Assembly: GCF_003311635.1 (NCBI RefSeq)
Contig: NZ_QEXL01000016.1
Span: 1 to 41,644, forward strand
DNA length: 41,644 nt
Direction of reading: 5' to 3'
DNA from: Novacetimonas cocois
GTDB taxonomy: Bacteria > Pseudomonadota > Alphaproteobacteria > Acetobacterales > Acetobacteraceae
Shown here one piece after another: positions 20,327 through 28,530 of the stretch. Below the pieces are notes generated by a model that did not search any database, was not told the origin of the DNA, and was given only the letters and a program-made list of their open reading frames with translations. Made by a program: the position numbers and the translations under genes. How positions within the stretch are numbered: position 1 is the first letter of the stretch; the number at the start of each line of letters is the position of its first letter.

Positions 20327-21385
20327 TCAACCTTGGGCAGCGGGCAGGACCGGAAGGTCCAGCGAGACGGGGGCAGGAGCAAAGCAGACATCGACCTGTC
20401 GGGGCGTTATGCCCTGTCCACCCGCGCAGGACCATCGTGGGGCGTTATCGCGATCGATCAGCCGCGCGCGGATGCCCTCGGCGAAATCGGGGCGACGGAT
20501 CAGGGCCGAGACCAGACGGAACTCCTGTTCCAGCACCATGTCCAGATCCGGCAGCGCCCGCGCCCGGAAATAGGCGCGCCATGCGACCTCCACCGCGAAC
20601 GGGTCGGCCTGCGCCAGCGCCGCGCGATCGGCCTCGGCCCACGGGGCGTCACATGTCCGCAGGCGTTCGAGGACGCTGTTCACGTCCGGGGCGTCATAGA
20701 CGGCATCAACCTCTGCCATGTCGCCCCATCCCGCCGCCTCTGCCGTCACGGCGGGGGCAAGGTCCAGCACGCGCCCGGCGGGATGCCGCGCCAGATCGGT
20801 GGCCACCTGTTCCAGATGGGCCGAGGGGACCAGCCGGTCCGCGAACCCGGCGGCGATCGCCTCCGCCGCGTTCATGCGCCCGCCCGTCACCGCAAGCCGC
20901 AGCCCCGACAGGCCGGGCGCGCGCGACAGGAGGTAGGATCCGCCGGCATCGGGGGTCAGGGCGATCGCGACCTCCGGCATGGCGAGGACGGAATTCTCGG
21001 TCACGATCCGGTGCCTGACATGCCCGCCAAGCCCGATGCCCCCGCCCATGCAGATCCCGTCCATGAAGGAGACGATCGGCTTGGGATATCCCGCCAGCAT
21101 CGAGACAAGGCGGTAGTTCCCACGGAAAACCGACAGCACCGCCTCCGCCCCGCCGGTCTGCAACAGGGCGTGCAGCGCGCGCAGGTCGGCGCCCGCGCAA
21201 AAGGCGCGCGGGGCCGTGCTGTCGATCATGATGGTCCGGATTTCGCGATCCTCCCGCCATGTCCGGAGGCATCCGGCGATTGCCGCGACCATCCCGGCGT
21301 CAAGCGCGTTAAGCGCCCGTGGGCGGTCGAGCGTGATGCGGCCCAGATGGCCTTCACGCGAAATGCGCAGCGTCCCGTCTGTCAT
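20327..21385 (-). CDS. Enoyl-CoA hydratase family, 3-hydroxyisobutyryl-CoA hydrolase-like
   Basis: This 352-residue crotonase-fold enzyme probably hydrolyses 3-hydroxyisobutyryl-CoA (valine catabolism) or hydrates a related acyl-CoA. ITLDRPRALNAL is the N-terminal signature. FCAGADLRAL and MDGICMGGGIGLGGH form the CoA-oxyanion hole, and AMPEVAIALTPDAGGSYLLSR carries the Glu and Asp expected of the hydrolase subgroup. The long C-terminal region and the total length fit the hydrolase rather than a short enoyl-CoA hydratase. It is the first gene of a minus-strand unit with selO and a sugar porter, and it is divergent from a flavin reductase gene. Confidence 0.85.
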   Translation of the reverse strand: MTDGTLRISREGHLGRITLDRPRALNALDAGMVAAIAGCLRTWREDREIRTIMIDSTAPRAFCAGADLRALHALLQTGGAEAVLSVFRGNYRLVSMLAGYPKPIVSFMDGICMGGGIGLGGHVRHRIVTENSVLAMPEVAIALTPDAGGSYLLSRAPGLSGLRLAVTGGRMNAAEAIAAGFADRLVPSAHLEQVATDLARHPAGRVLDLAPAVTAEAAGWGDMAEVDAVYDAPDVNSVLERLRTCDAPWAEADRAALAQADPFAVEVAWRAYFRARALPDLDMVLEQEFRLVSALIRRPDFAEGIRARLIDRDNAPRWSCAGGQGITPRQVDVCFAPAPVSLDLPVLPAAQG

Positions 21386-21511
21386 CGTGGCGGCGTCTCC
21401 TCGAATTGTCGGTTATGTTCAAGCATGACAGAATAAGGTAGGGGAACCACCGCTTCGGCATGCTTTTAATGAACGCGCGATCATGTGACGTCAGGAAAAC
21501 AGGATAACATA

Positions 21512-22006
21512 ATGGGTATCGACGCCCGGACGTATCGGGATGCAATGGCGCGGCTGGGCGCGGCGGTGAATGTGGTGACGACAGGCACGATGGAGGACCC
21601 GGCCGGTTTCACGGCCTCTGCCGTATGTTCGGTCACCGACGACCCGCCGACCCTGCTGGTCTGCCTGAACCGTACGTCGCGCGTTCGTTCCCGCTTTCGC
21701 GAGGGGGCGGCGATGTGCATCAACGTGCTGTCCGCCAGCCAGCAGGACATTTCCGGCGTGTTCGCCTCCGCCGCGGAACAGCATGAACGCTTTGCCTCGG
21801 GTCACTGGCGCACGCTGACGACCGGCGCGCCGGTGCTGGAGGAGGCAGTGGCGTCCTTCGACTGCCGGATCGAACGCATCGTGGAGGTGGGAACCCACAG
21901 CGTGATGTTCGGTGCGGTCGAAAGCCTGCGCAATGGCAGCAGCCATGGGGGGCTGATCTATTTCAACCGTACCTACCACATGCTGCCGCCAGCCAGCGAA
22001 GGCTGA
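21512..22006 (+). CDS. Flavin reductase-like (HpaC/RutF type) protein
   Basis: This 164-residue protein has the FMN-binding split-barrel fold of NAD(P)H:flavin reductases that feed two-component monooxygenases. Motifs seen are RLGAAVNVVTTG, GFTASAVCSVTDDPPTLLVCLNR, and a C-terminal GGLIYFNRTYH with the family's conserved histidine. A GTG at 21485 would add nine residues, but the ATG at 21512 has an AGGA ribosome site seven bases upstream and fits the family start. No oxygenase partner gene is adjacent. A dispersed repeat follows directly. Confidence 0.85.
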   Translation: MGIDARTYRDAMARLGAAVNVVTTGTMEDPAGFTASAVCSVTDDPPTLLVCLNRTSRVRSRFREGAAMCINVLSASQQDISGVFASAAEQHERFASGHWRTLTTGAPVLEEAVASFDCRIERIVEVGTHSVMFGAVESLRNGSSHGGLIYFNRTYHMLPPASEG

Positions 22007-22017
22007 AAACAGTTAAG

Positions 22018-22094
22018 AAGTTTTTGGTGAAGCTTTTTCCCAAAAAGCTTCGAAGAACGTCGCCTTTTTGAAAAAAGGCGACACCCAAAAACTT
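22018..22094. repeat. Three-way-junction repeat, copy 3 (orientation A)
   Basis: Perfect outer arms AAGTTTTTGG (22018-22027) and CCAAAAACTT (22085-22094) enclose GAAGCTTTTT...AAAAAGCTTC and GTCGCC...GGCGAC hairpins. It is the only copy that does not lie at a convergent gene pair. Confidence 0.92.
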
Positions 22095-22183
22095 TTACCA
22101 TTTTCAGACTGTCGCTGAATTTACGCGAAATTAATTCCTCTGCGGCGATATCCTTCTCTCCCCTATACGGCAGGACGGACGTA

Positions 22184-22327
22184 TTGCGACAGACAGGACA
22201 ACACGACGACAGGACGGATGACAGCGTTGACGTGCCGGTCCTGACATGGCGCATGCTGCTGGGCCTGCAGGGCGGCGTCGTGATATTCATCCTGCTTCTG
22301 TCCTGGTGGGACAATCATCTGGCATGA
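22184..22327 (+). CDS. Possible 47-residue single-pass membrane peptide
   Basis: A short frame starting with TTG encodes a polar, Asp-rich N-terminal half and one hydrophobic helix, LLGLQGGVVIFILLLSWW, ending DNHLA. An AGGACGG ribosome-site-like sequence lies about ten bases before the TTG. It fills the gap between a dispersed repeat and the Fur-family gene, in the same direction as its neighbours. I recognise no family. The start could also be the GTG at 22232, and the frame has no ATG except inside the helix. Chance is possible; conservation in related genomes would decide. Confidence 0.33.
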   Translation: MRQTGQHDDRTDDSVDVPVLTWRMLLGLQGGVVIFILLLSWWDNHLA

Positions 22328-22412
22328 CAGGCTGAAACCGGCCACAGGGCTTCATCGTCACCGCGTTCAGGCGTATATCCCCATCAGAGGATGACAGGAA
22401 TGGGCGTGACAG

Positions 22413-22928
22413 ATGGGCATGGATGATCGGCAGGACAGCACGGACCCGGGCGCGGACAGTTCCACCTTTGGCGCCGATGTCGAACGCATGCTGGGCCGGG
22501 CGCAGGATATGTGCCGCCGCAACGGCGCGCGCCTGACGCCGCAACGCCGCCATGTGCTGGGGCTGATCCTTGCGTCCGACCGGCCCGTGGGGGCGTACGA
22601 CCTGCTCGACCGGCTGCGCAACGACACCAGGGCGGCCGCACCACCCACCGTCTATCGCGCGCTGGATTTCCTGCTTGAACACGGGCTTATCCACAAGATC
22701 GAACGCCTGTCGGCCTTCGTGGCCTGCCGGCACATGCTGCACAGCGCGCGCGAATGCGAAAACCACCTGCACAGCGCGCAGTTCCTGATCTGCACGCGCT
22801 GCGGACAGGTGACCGAGCTGGAGGACAGCCAGATCGTGCATGCGCTGGTCCATGCCACGCAGGCCCGCCAGTTCAGCATCCGTACCTCCACGATCGAGGC
22901 CGAGGGCATCTGCGCCGCCTGCGCCTGA
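22413..22928 (+). CDS. zur: Fur-family regulator, probably Zur
   Basis: This 171-residue metal-responsive repressor has an N-terminal winged helix (RLTPQRRHVLGLILA, TVYRALDFLLEHGLIHKIE) and a C-terminal dimerisation domain. Two CxxC pairs for structural zinc are visible, ICTRCGQ and ICAACA at the very C-terminus. The segment CRHMLHSARECENHLHSAQF carries His/Cys ligands. The long N-terminus and the pattern of ligands are closer to zinc-sensing Zur than to iron-sensing Fur, but this is inference. No zinc transporter gene lies beside it here. The start ATG 22413 has a second ATG two codons later. Confidence 0.8.
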   Translation: MGMDDRQDSTDPGADSSTFGADVERMLGRAQDMCRRNGARLTPQRRHVLGLILASDRPVGAYDLLDRLRNDTRAAAPPTVYRALDFLLEHGLIHKIERLSAFVACRHMLHSARECENHLHSAQFLICTRCGQVTELEDSQIVHALVHATQARQFSIRTSTIEAEGICAACA

Positions 22929-23059
22929 ACGCGGATCCCGTCGCAGGGTGACGGCGATTGCATCCGCGCCGCGTTTGTCGGCATGATGGCCCCGGCCCGC
23001 GTCACGACGCGACAGGCCACGATCAAACCACTGGTCCCCCTTCGGGGTGGAGTGTCGCG

Positions 23060-23620
23060 ATGACGCGTTCGCGTCGCAACGAAACCGGCGAACTGCCCCT
23101 GCCGCTTCCCCCTGACATGCAGGACAGGCAACGGACACCGCCCCCCCGCAAGCCGTCCGCGCGCAGGCCGCATCCCACCAACGCGACGATCGCGGGACAG
23201 GATGACCTGTTCGCCCGCCCCCTGCCGCCGGTGCCCGCCCCGCCGCGCGTCGTCACCCATCTGCAGGGGGCAGAGGTGAATCTGGGCCCTGTTCCCCTGC
23301 GGCAGTTCGGTCCCTCGGACGGCGCGGATGGGTATTTCTATCATGTAACGACGCAACAGCAGGCCGAGGACATGCTGGCGCACGGCATTTCCATCAGTCC
23401 ACGCGCGCCTTTGCGATTGACGGAACGCCATGGCGTCATGCCATGGTATGCCGCCATGGCGGAGGATATGGAGGCGGTATCGGACGAAGGCGGTGTGGCA
23501 ATCCTGCGACTGCGACGTTTTATGGTGCATGATCTGGTTGAAAATGATCCTGATCATACACGTGCGTGGGGCGTTCCGTGCTATTTCCTGACGGGTGTGG
23601 CGCGTCAGGCGCCTATTTGA
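23060..23620 (+). CDS. Unknown protein, proline-rich N-terminus
   Basis: I do not recognise this 186-residue protein. Residues about 1-70 are Pro/Arg-rich and look disordered. Residues about 90-186 are folded, with YFYHVTTQQQAEDMLAHGI, RHGVMPWYAAMAEDMEAV, and VAILRLRRFMV. The HVT...(about 10 residues)...HGI pattern is like the first conserved block of ADP-ribosyltransferase-fold proteins (Tpt1/KptA and DarT-like), but the downstream catalytic residues are not clear. The frame is open from 22958; ATG 23060 is chosen for its GGAG site. It follows the Fur-family gene by 131 bases. Confidence 0.6.
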   Translation: MTRSRRNETGELPLPLPPDMQDRQRTPPPRKPSARRPHPTNATIAGQDDLFARPLPPVPAPPRVVTHLQGAEVNLGPVPLRQFGPSDGADGYFYHVTTQQQAEDMLAHGISISPRAPLRLTERHGVMPWYAAMAEDMEAVSDEGGVAILRLRRFMVHDLVENDPDHTRAWGVPCYFLTGVARQAPI

Positions 23621-23740
23621 GCAGGTATTCCAACAGGTCCGGCGTCAACCACGCCAGGCATATTTCAGGGCTGAACCAGCGTGGCGCCGGGCCGCCACGC
23701 TGGTAACGAAAAAGAAATAAAATATAAGGATCAGCACATA

Positions 23741-25180
23741 ATGAACCAGTCGGTCACCCCACCCGCGGGATCGTCGCGGATACGTTCCCTGATCATCGGA
23801 TGTCTTGCCGCGCTGGCGGGCCTGATGGCGGGGCTGGATATCGGGGGCATTTCCGGCGCGCTGGATTTCGTCGCCAGACAGTTCCATGCCTCCACCATAC
23901 AGCAGGAATGGATCGTCAGTTCCATGATGGCGGGTGCTGCGGCGGGGTCGCTGTGCGGGGGATGGATGTCCCACCATATCGGGCGCAAGCGCACGCTGCT
24001 GATCGGCGCTGTAGTGTTCGTGGCCGGATCGCTGGAATGCGCGCTGGCATGGTCGGTGCCGTCGATGATCGTGGGACGCGCGGTCATGGGGCTGGCGATC
24101 GGGGTCGCGGCCTTCACCGCGCCGCTCTACCTGTCGGAAATCGCCAGCGAAACGGCGCGCGGGGCCATGATCTCCACCTATCAGCTGATGATCACGGCGG
24201 GGATCTTCCTTGCGTTCATGAGCAACACCTTCTTCAGCTATTCCGGCAACTGGCGCGGCATGTTCGCCGTCGCCGCGATCCCGGGCCTGCTGTTCCTGAT
24301 CGGCACGCTGTTCCTGCCGTTCAGCCCGCGCTGGCTGATGATGAAGGGTCGCCGCAGCGAGGCGCTGGAGGTGCTTGTCGCGCTGCGTGACCGCGATGAC
24401 GACGCCCGGCGCGAAATCCAGAACATCAGCGACCAGCTCCAGCAGAAGCAGAAAGGCTGGGGGCTGCTGGCCAACCGTAATTTCCGCCGCTCCATCCTAC
24501 TGGGCATGGGGCTGCAGATCATGCAGCAGCTGGCGGGCGTGAACGTGGTCATGTACTACGCGCCCAAGATTTTCGCGCTGGCGGGATATGTCGGCCCGGC
24601 GCAGCTGTGGTGCACGGCGATGGTCGGGCTGGTGAACATGCTGGCGACCTTCGTGGCTATCGGCCTGGTGGACAAATGGGGCCGCAAGCCGATCCTGTAT
24701 GCCGGCTTCCTTATCATGGCTGTCGGGATGGGAAGCCTCGGGCTGCTGCTCAACTCCCTCCCGCTGGGTCAGGGGGAGCAGATCATCGCCGTCTTCATGC
24801 TGATGATCTATATCTCCGGCTTCTCCATGTCGGCAGGTCCGCTGATCTGGGTGCTGTGTTCGGAGGTGCAGCCGCTTCAGGGACGTGATCTGGGGATTTC
24901 CATCTCCACCCTGACGAACTGGCTGGCGAACATGTTTATCGGCGCGACGTTCCTGTCTTTGCTGCAATGGATCGGCAACGGCCCTACCTTCTGGATGTTC
25001 GCGGCCTTCAACCTGGCGTTCGTGTTCGTGACATGGCGCTTCGTCCCTGAAACGCGCGACATGACCCTTGAAAATATCGAAAAGCGGCTGATGGCGGGCC
25101 TGCCCCTGCGCGAAATCGGACAGCCTTCGCGCAAGGAAGCGCAGCGGGAAGCCGCCGTTCCCCTTTCCCAGGAATCCTGA
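23741..25180 (+). CDS. MFS sugar porter (GalP/AraE-like proton symporter)
   Basis: This 479-residue, 12-TM transporter should import a hexose or pentose with a proton. TM1 carries GLDIGGISGALDF, the TM2-3 loop GWMSHHIGRKRT, and the TM6 end FSPRWLMMKGR. TM7 has the canonical sugar-binding motif QQLAGVNVVMYYAPKIF, and the TM12 end reads VPETRDMTLENIEKRL. It is therefore the typical sugar porter of the window, unlike the one at 17333-18832. ATG 23741 is preferred over an upstream in-frame start because it has an AAGGA site. It converges on pqqE, and both ends carry a hairpin and a dispersed repeat. Confidence 0.93.
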   Translation: MNQSVTPPAGSSRIRSLIIGCLAALAGLMAGLDIGGISGALDFVARQFHASTIQQEWIVSSMMAGAAAGSLCGGWMSHHIGRKRTLLIGAVVFVAGSLECALAWSVPSMIVGRAVMGLAIGVAAFTAPLYLSEIASETARGAMISTYQLMITAGIFLAFMSNTFFSYSGNWRGMFAVAAIPGLLFLIGTLFLPFSPRWLMMKGRRSEALEVLVALRDRDDDARREIQNISDQLQQKQKGWGLLANRNFRRSILLGMGLQIMQQLAGVNVVMYYAPKIFALAGYVGPAQLWCTAMVGLVNMLATFVAIGLVDKWGRKPILYAGFLIMAVGMGSLGLLLNSLPLGQGEQIIAVFMLMIYISGFSMSAGPLIWVLCSEVQPLQGRDLGISISTLTNWLANMFIGATFLSLLQWIGNGPTFWMFAAFNLAFVFVTWRFVPETRDMTLENIEKRLMAGLPLREIGQPSRKEAQREAAVPLSQES

Positions 25181-25203
25181 GCGGGACAAGAGGCCATAAA
25201 TGC

Positions 25204-25232
25204 CGCTCCCTGCCCGAACACGGCAGGGAGCG
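25204..25232 (+). terminator. Hairpin after the sugar porter gene
   Basis: An 11-bp perfect stem, CGCTCCCTGCC (25204-25214) with GGCAGGGAGCG (25222-25232), loop of seven bases, lies 24 bases after the stop. There is no T tract, so it is more likely an mRNA 3'-end protecting structure or a weak terminator helped by the repeat that follows. Confidence 0.5.
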
Positions 25233-25261
25233 ACCCAGTGAGACACGCTGCAACCGTAAAG

Positions 25262-25338
25262 AAGTTTTTGGTGAAGCTTTTTTCAAAAAGCTTCGAAAGA
25301 ACGCCGCCTTTTTGAAAAAAGGCGGCACCCAAAAACTT
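25262..25338. repeat. Three-way-junction repeat, copy 4 (orientation A)
   Basis: Perfect outer arms AAGTTTTTGG (25262-25271) and CCAAAAACTT (25329-25338) enclose GAAGCTTTTTT...AAAAAGCTTC and GCCGCC...GGCGGC hairpins. It lies between the converging sugar porter and pqqE. Confidence 0.93.
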
Positions 25339-25352
25339 TTATTACTTAAGGG

Positions 25353-26453
25353 TTAGCCCACGTCGCCATTGGCATAGCGGCGATAGACAAAAGGTGGGGC
25401 CACGTCAGGGCGCTCGGCGATCGCGGCTGTGATCCTGTCATGGTCGGGGGCACGTTCGCACACCGGATCGGTCGCCGCCGCATCCCCCGCCAGCGCCAGC
25501 GCCTGACAGCGGCAGCCACCCCAATCCTTTTCACGCTGGTCACAGGTGCGACACGGCGCGGGCATCCAGTCCGTTCCACGGAACATGGTAAACAGCGGGG
25601 CCGTATCCCAGATCGCACCCAGTCCAGCCTCGCGGATGTCGGGAATGCTTACCCCCGGGATGCTTTCGGCCGCATGACACGGCAGGACGCGGCCCGATGG
25701 GGAAATATTGACGAACCGGCGTCCCCATCCCCCCATGCATGGCTTGGGACGGTCGGCATAATAATCAGGCGTGACGTAATCGATGGTCAGGCGACCGGCA
25801 TAACGCGTGCGCGCGGCCTCCACCGCGCGGGTGGCCTCGTCCACCTGCGTGCGGGTGGGCATCAGGGCGTCGCGGTTACGCAGGCCCCAGCCATAATACT
25901 GCGTATGGGCGATTTCGACCCGCCGCGCGCCCATTTCCGCCGCGCTGTCGATCATCTGTGCCACGCGGGCGACGTTTTCACGGTAAATGACGAAATTCAG
26001 CGTCAGCGGCATACCATCGGCCACGACCATGGCGGCGGCAGCCATCTTCCTTGCCTGCGCGCCCTTCATCCCACCGACACGTTCGGCATTCTGCGGGTCG
26101 ATGTCCTGAAACGACAGCTGCACATGATCCAGCCCCGCCTCCACCAGCGCGCCAAAGGTCGCGGGCGTCATCAGGACGCCTGATGTGATCAGGTTGGTAT
26201 AAAGCCCCCGTCCCACCGCATGGCGCACCAGTTCGGGCAGGTCGGGACGCGCCATCGGCTCGCCCCCGGAAAAATGCACCTGCAGCACGCCAAGCTCCGC
26301 CGCCTGGTCCAGGATGTCGATCCATTGCGCGGTGGTCAGTTCACCGGCGCGTGGCTCCAGCGCCAGCGGGTTGGAGCAGTAGGGACATTGCAGCGGACAG
26401 CGATGCGTCAGTTCCGCCAGCAGGCTCATCGGTGGCGCGGGCGTCTCCGTCAT
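25353..26453 (-). CDS. pqqE: PqqE, radical SAM PqqA cross-linking enzyme
   Basis: PqqE (366 residues) forms the carbon-carbon bond between the Glu and Tyr side chains of the PqqA peptide, the first step of PQQ synthesis. The radical SAM cluster motif [10 protein letters not shown] has Cys19, Cys23 and Cys26. [12 protein letters not shown] follows as the SAM-binding GGE motif. The C-terminal SPASM region has cysteines in [33 protein letters not shown] and DPVCERAP for auxiliary Fe-S clusters. Its start overlaps the pqqD stop by four bases. It is the last gene of the operon. No pqqF protease gene follows. Confidence 0.97.
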   Translation of the reverse strand: MTETPAPPMSLLAELTHRCPLQCPYCSNPLALEPRAGELTTAQWIDILDQAAELGVLQVHFSGGEPMARPDLPELVRHAVGRGLYTNLITSGVLMTPATFGALVEAGLDHVQLSFQDIDPQNAERVGGMKGAQARKMAAAAMVVADGMPLTLNFVIYRENVARVAQMIDSAAEMGARRVEIAHTQYYGWGLRNRDALMPTRTQVDEATRAVEAARTRYAGRLTIDYVTPDYYADRPKPCMGGWGRRFVNISPSGRVLPCHAAESIPGVSIPDIREAGLGAIWDTAPLFTMFRGTDWMPAPCRTCDQREKDWGGCRCQALALAGDAAATDPVCERAPDHDRITAAIAERPDVAPPFVYRRYANGDVG

Positions 26454-26737
26454 GGCAGCAGCACCTGCCGCGCCACCAGATCGGCCGCCATTTCCATGAC
26501 GTCGCGCGCGATCAGGTCACGCGGGGCGGCGAAACGCGCGGCAAGATCCGTCACGATGTCATCCAGCGTGCGCGTCCCATCGACAAGGCGCAGGATCTCC
26601 ACCGCCACGGGATCGGGCAGGAACGCGCGTTCCGGCGCCTGGATCACCCACTGATCCCGTACCCGGTCATGCTGCAGCCGCACGCCACGGGCGAACCGCA
26701 CCACGCTGTCGGGCGCAAGGGGCGCGACCTCCGTCAT
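26450..26737 (-). CDS. pqqD: PqqD, PqqA chaperone
   Basis: PqqD (95 residues) is a RiPP-recognition-element protein that binds PqqA and presents it to PqqE. It has the family pattern: [21 protein letters not shown] at the N-terminus (beta-strands binding the peptide), then [23 protein letters not shown]. The frame is open to 26830, inside pqqC, but the ATG at 26737 overlaps the pqqC stop by four bases and gives the standard length. In some bacteria pqqC and pqqD are fused; here they are separate but overlapping. Confidence 0.95.
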   Translation of the reverse strand: MTEVAPLAPDSVVRFARGVRLQHDRVRDQWVIQAPERAFLPDPVAVEILRLVDGTRTLDDIVTDLAARFAAPRDLIARDVMEMAADLVARQVLLP

Positions 26738-27471
26738 GGACAGGTCGGCCGGAACGCGCCGGGCGGAATCCGGCCCGGCGTGACATAGGCGTAATCCAGC
26801 GCGTCGAGCATGGACCACAGCACCGCGCATTTGAACTTCAGCGCCGCCAGCACCGCTTCCTGCTGTTCGGCGGTGCGGGCATGTTCGCGAACATAGGCCA
26901 GCGCGAAATCGGAATCGCGCGGGGCCTGCGTCAGACGCGGATGGAAATAGGCCAGCGTGTCGCTGTTGACGAAATCATAATGGCGCAGCATCCCCGCGAC
27001 GCGTTCGCTGATGATCGTGGGGGAAAACAGTTCCGTAAGCGAGGACGCAATCGCCTCCAGTATCGAACGGTCCCGCACGAAGGCGACATAGGCATCGACC
27101 GCGAATTTCGTGGCGGGCAGCAGTCCGTCAAGCGACTCGACATACGCGCGGTCAAGGCCCAGCCCGTCCGTCAGCCGCAGCCAGCGCGCCACGCCGCCCG
27201 TGCCCGGCGCGTCGCCATCATGATCGACCAGCCGCCGCCGCCATTCCCGGCGCAGTTCCGCCGTCGGCAGCCGCGCCAGCAGCGTCGCGTCCTTGGCCGG
27301 GATCTGGCACTGGTAATAATAACGGTTCAGCGCCCATGCCTGCACCTGTCCCTGCGTCAGGCGGCCATCATGCAACGCGCGATGAAAAGGATGGAGGTTA
27401 TGGTAACGCTCCGCCCCGATGGCACGCAGCGCGGCTTCCAGCCCGTCGGGAGAGAGTATCTGTCCGGTCAT
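26734..27471 (-). CDS. pqqC: PqqC, pyrroloquinoline-quinone synthase
   Basis: PqqC (245 residues) catalyses the last step of PQQ synthesis, ring closure and an eight-electron oxidation by oxygen, without metal or cofactor. It has the all-helical heme-oxygenase-like fold. Conserved active-site stretches seen are YHNLHPFHRALHDG, WALNRYYYQCQIPAKD, ELFSPTIISERV and HYDFVNSDTLAYFHPRL. Length is normal. The start overlaps the pqqB stop by four bases. The reaction needs oxygen, in keeping with a strictly respiratory host. Confidence 0.97.
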   Translation of the reverse strand: MTGQILSPDGLEAALRAIGAERYHNLHPFHRALHDGRLTQGQVQAWALNRYYYQCQIPAKDATLLARLPTAELRREWRRRLVDHDGDAPGTGGVARWLRLTDGLGLDRAYVESLDGLLPATKFAVDAYVAFVRDRSILEAIASSLTELFSPTIISERVAGMLRHYDFVNSDTLAYFHPRLTQAPRDSDFALAYVREHARTAEQQEAVLAALKFKCAVLWSMLDALDYAYVTPGRIPPGAFRPTCP

Positions 27472-28391
27472 AATGTAATCCTCATCCCGTCATGGGCCAC
27501 GTCCCAGCCCTCCGCCGCGGCGCGCTTGCGCTCGGGCGAATCAGACAGCAGCACGGGGTTGGAATTGTTGATGTGAATCAGGATTTTGCGCGCGATATCC
27601 AGATCGCGGAACGCGGCGAATGTCCCCGCCTCGCCCATCAGCGACATGTGCCCCATGCGCTGGCCCGTCTTTTCCCCCACGCCGGCGCGCAGCATTTCGT
27701 CATCGACCCACAACGTCCCGTCGAAGAAGACCAGATCCGCCCCCGACAGGCGCTGTCGCAGGGCATCCGTCATCCGCGCGCAGCCGGGAATGAAACATAC
27801 GCGGCGCGCGCCATCGGTGATCTCCAGCCCGATCGTCTCCCCATTTTCGACAATGGCGGCGGGATCGGGGCCGCGTTCGGCATACAGCGGAACCTTGCCC
27901 GGCACGACAAAGGCCCGGATCGTCAGGCCCGCAGGCGTGCCATCCACCAGCGTCAGGGGGAAATCCCGCTCCAGCGGCAGCGCGGTGCGGGTCACCACCT
28001 GGCGGTTCAGCGCCTCGAACACCGGGTTGGCATCCAGCGTCGCCAGGACCGCATCGGTCGCAAGCAGCGTAAGCGGCTGGCGTTCGCGCAGGGTCAGCAG
28101 GCCGGTGATGGTATCGACCTCTCCCCCCGTCAGGATCACGCCCGCGATCGGGGTGGAACGCAGTCCTTCATGCGGGTGAAGGGCAGGGGTCTGGTTGATC
28201 TGGGTACGCAGGTCGGGCGATGCGTTGACGATGAACCAGTGCCGTCCGTCGCCACTGATGGCGATCGATGCCTGTGTGCGGGGCAGTGCGGCGGGATCGC
28301 CGGACCGGGCCCGTCGGCAGCCTTCCGCGTTGGAATTCCACTGTGGGAATCCGCCACCTGCGGCCGCGCCAAGAACGATGATGTCGATCAT
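27468..28391 (-). CDS. pqqB: PqqB, metallo-beta-lactamase-fold hydroxylase
   Basis: PqqB (307 residues) has the metallo-beta-lactamase fold and is thought to hydroxylate the tyrosine-derived intermediate during PQQ assembly. The N-terminal motif IIVLGAAAGGGFPQWNSN is diagnostic. GVILTGGEVDTITGLL and the late HINNSNPVLL, FFDGTLW and MGHMSLMGE are family segments. The metal-site HxHxDH motif of ordinary lactamases is altered, as is usual in PqqB. It follows pqqA after a 58-base gap that holds a strong hairpin. Confidence 0.96.
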   Translation of the reverse strand: MIDIIVLGAAAGGGFPQWNSNAEGCRRARSGDPAALPRTQASIAISGDGRHWFIVNASPDLRTQINQTPALHPHEGLRSTPIAGVILTGGEVDTITGLLTLRERQPLTLLATDAVLATLDANPVFEALNRQVVTRTALPLERDFPLTLVDGTPAGLTIRAFVVPGKVPLYAERGPDPAAIVENGETIGLEITDGARRVCFIPGCARMTDALRQRLSGADLVFFDGTLWVDDEMLRAGVGEKTGQRMGHMSLMGEAGTFAAFRDLDIARKILIHINNSNPVLLSDSPERKRAAAEGWDVAHDGMRITL

Positions 28392-28410
28392 GGCTGGTGT
28401 TTATATGAAA

Positions 28411-28440
28411 ATCGCCACCTGTGACGAGACAGGTGGCGAT
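28411..28440 (-). promoter_or_regulatory. pqqA-pqqB intergenic hairpin (attenuator candidate)
   Basis: A 12-bp perfect stem, ATCGCCACCTGT with ACAGGTGGCGAT and a six-base loop, lies ten bases after the pqqA stop on the minus strand and is followed there by TTTTC. It could terminate part of the transcripts or protect the pqqA mRNA 3' end, making more of the PqqA substrate peptide than of the enzymes. Confidence 0.7.
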
Positions 28441-28449
28441 GAAAACATC

Positions 28450-28530
28450 TTACTTCTTTTCGCCGCAGACGTAGCTGTTGATTTCCGCGCCCAGGGGAAC
28501 CTCAACGATCTTGGGGGTGTTCCATGCCAT
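28450..28530 (-). CDS. pqqA: PqqA precursor peptide
   Basis: PqqA is the 26-residue ribosomal peptide from which PQQ is made. The sequence starts MAWNTPKIVEVPLG and contains the cross-linked motif E-I-N-S-Y, with Glu16 and Tyr20. Both residues end up in the PQQ skeleton. A GGAG ribosome site lies nine bases before the ATG. It heads the pqqABCDE operon and is separated from pqqB by a hairpin. Excision of the cross-linked pair must rely on a protease encoded elsewhere, since no pqqF is present in the window. Confidence 0.97.
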   Translation of the reverse strand: MAWNTPKIVEVPLGAEINSYVCGEKK

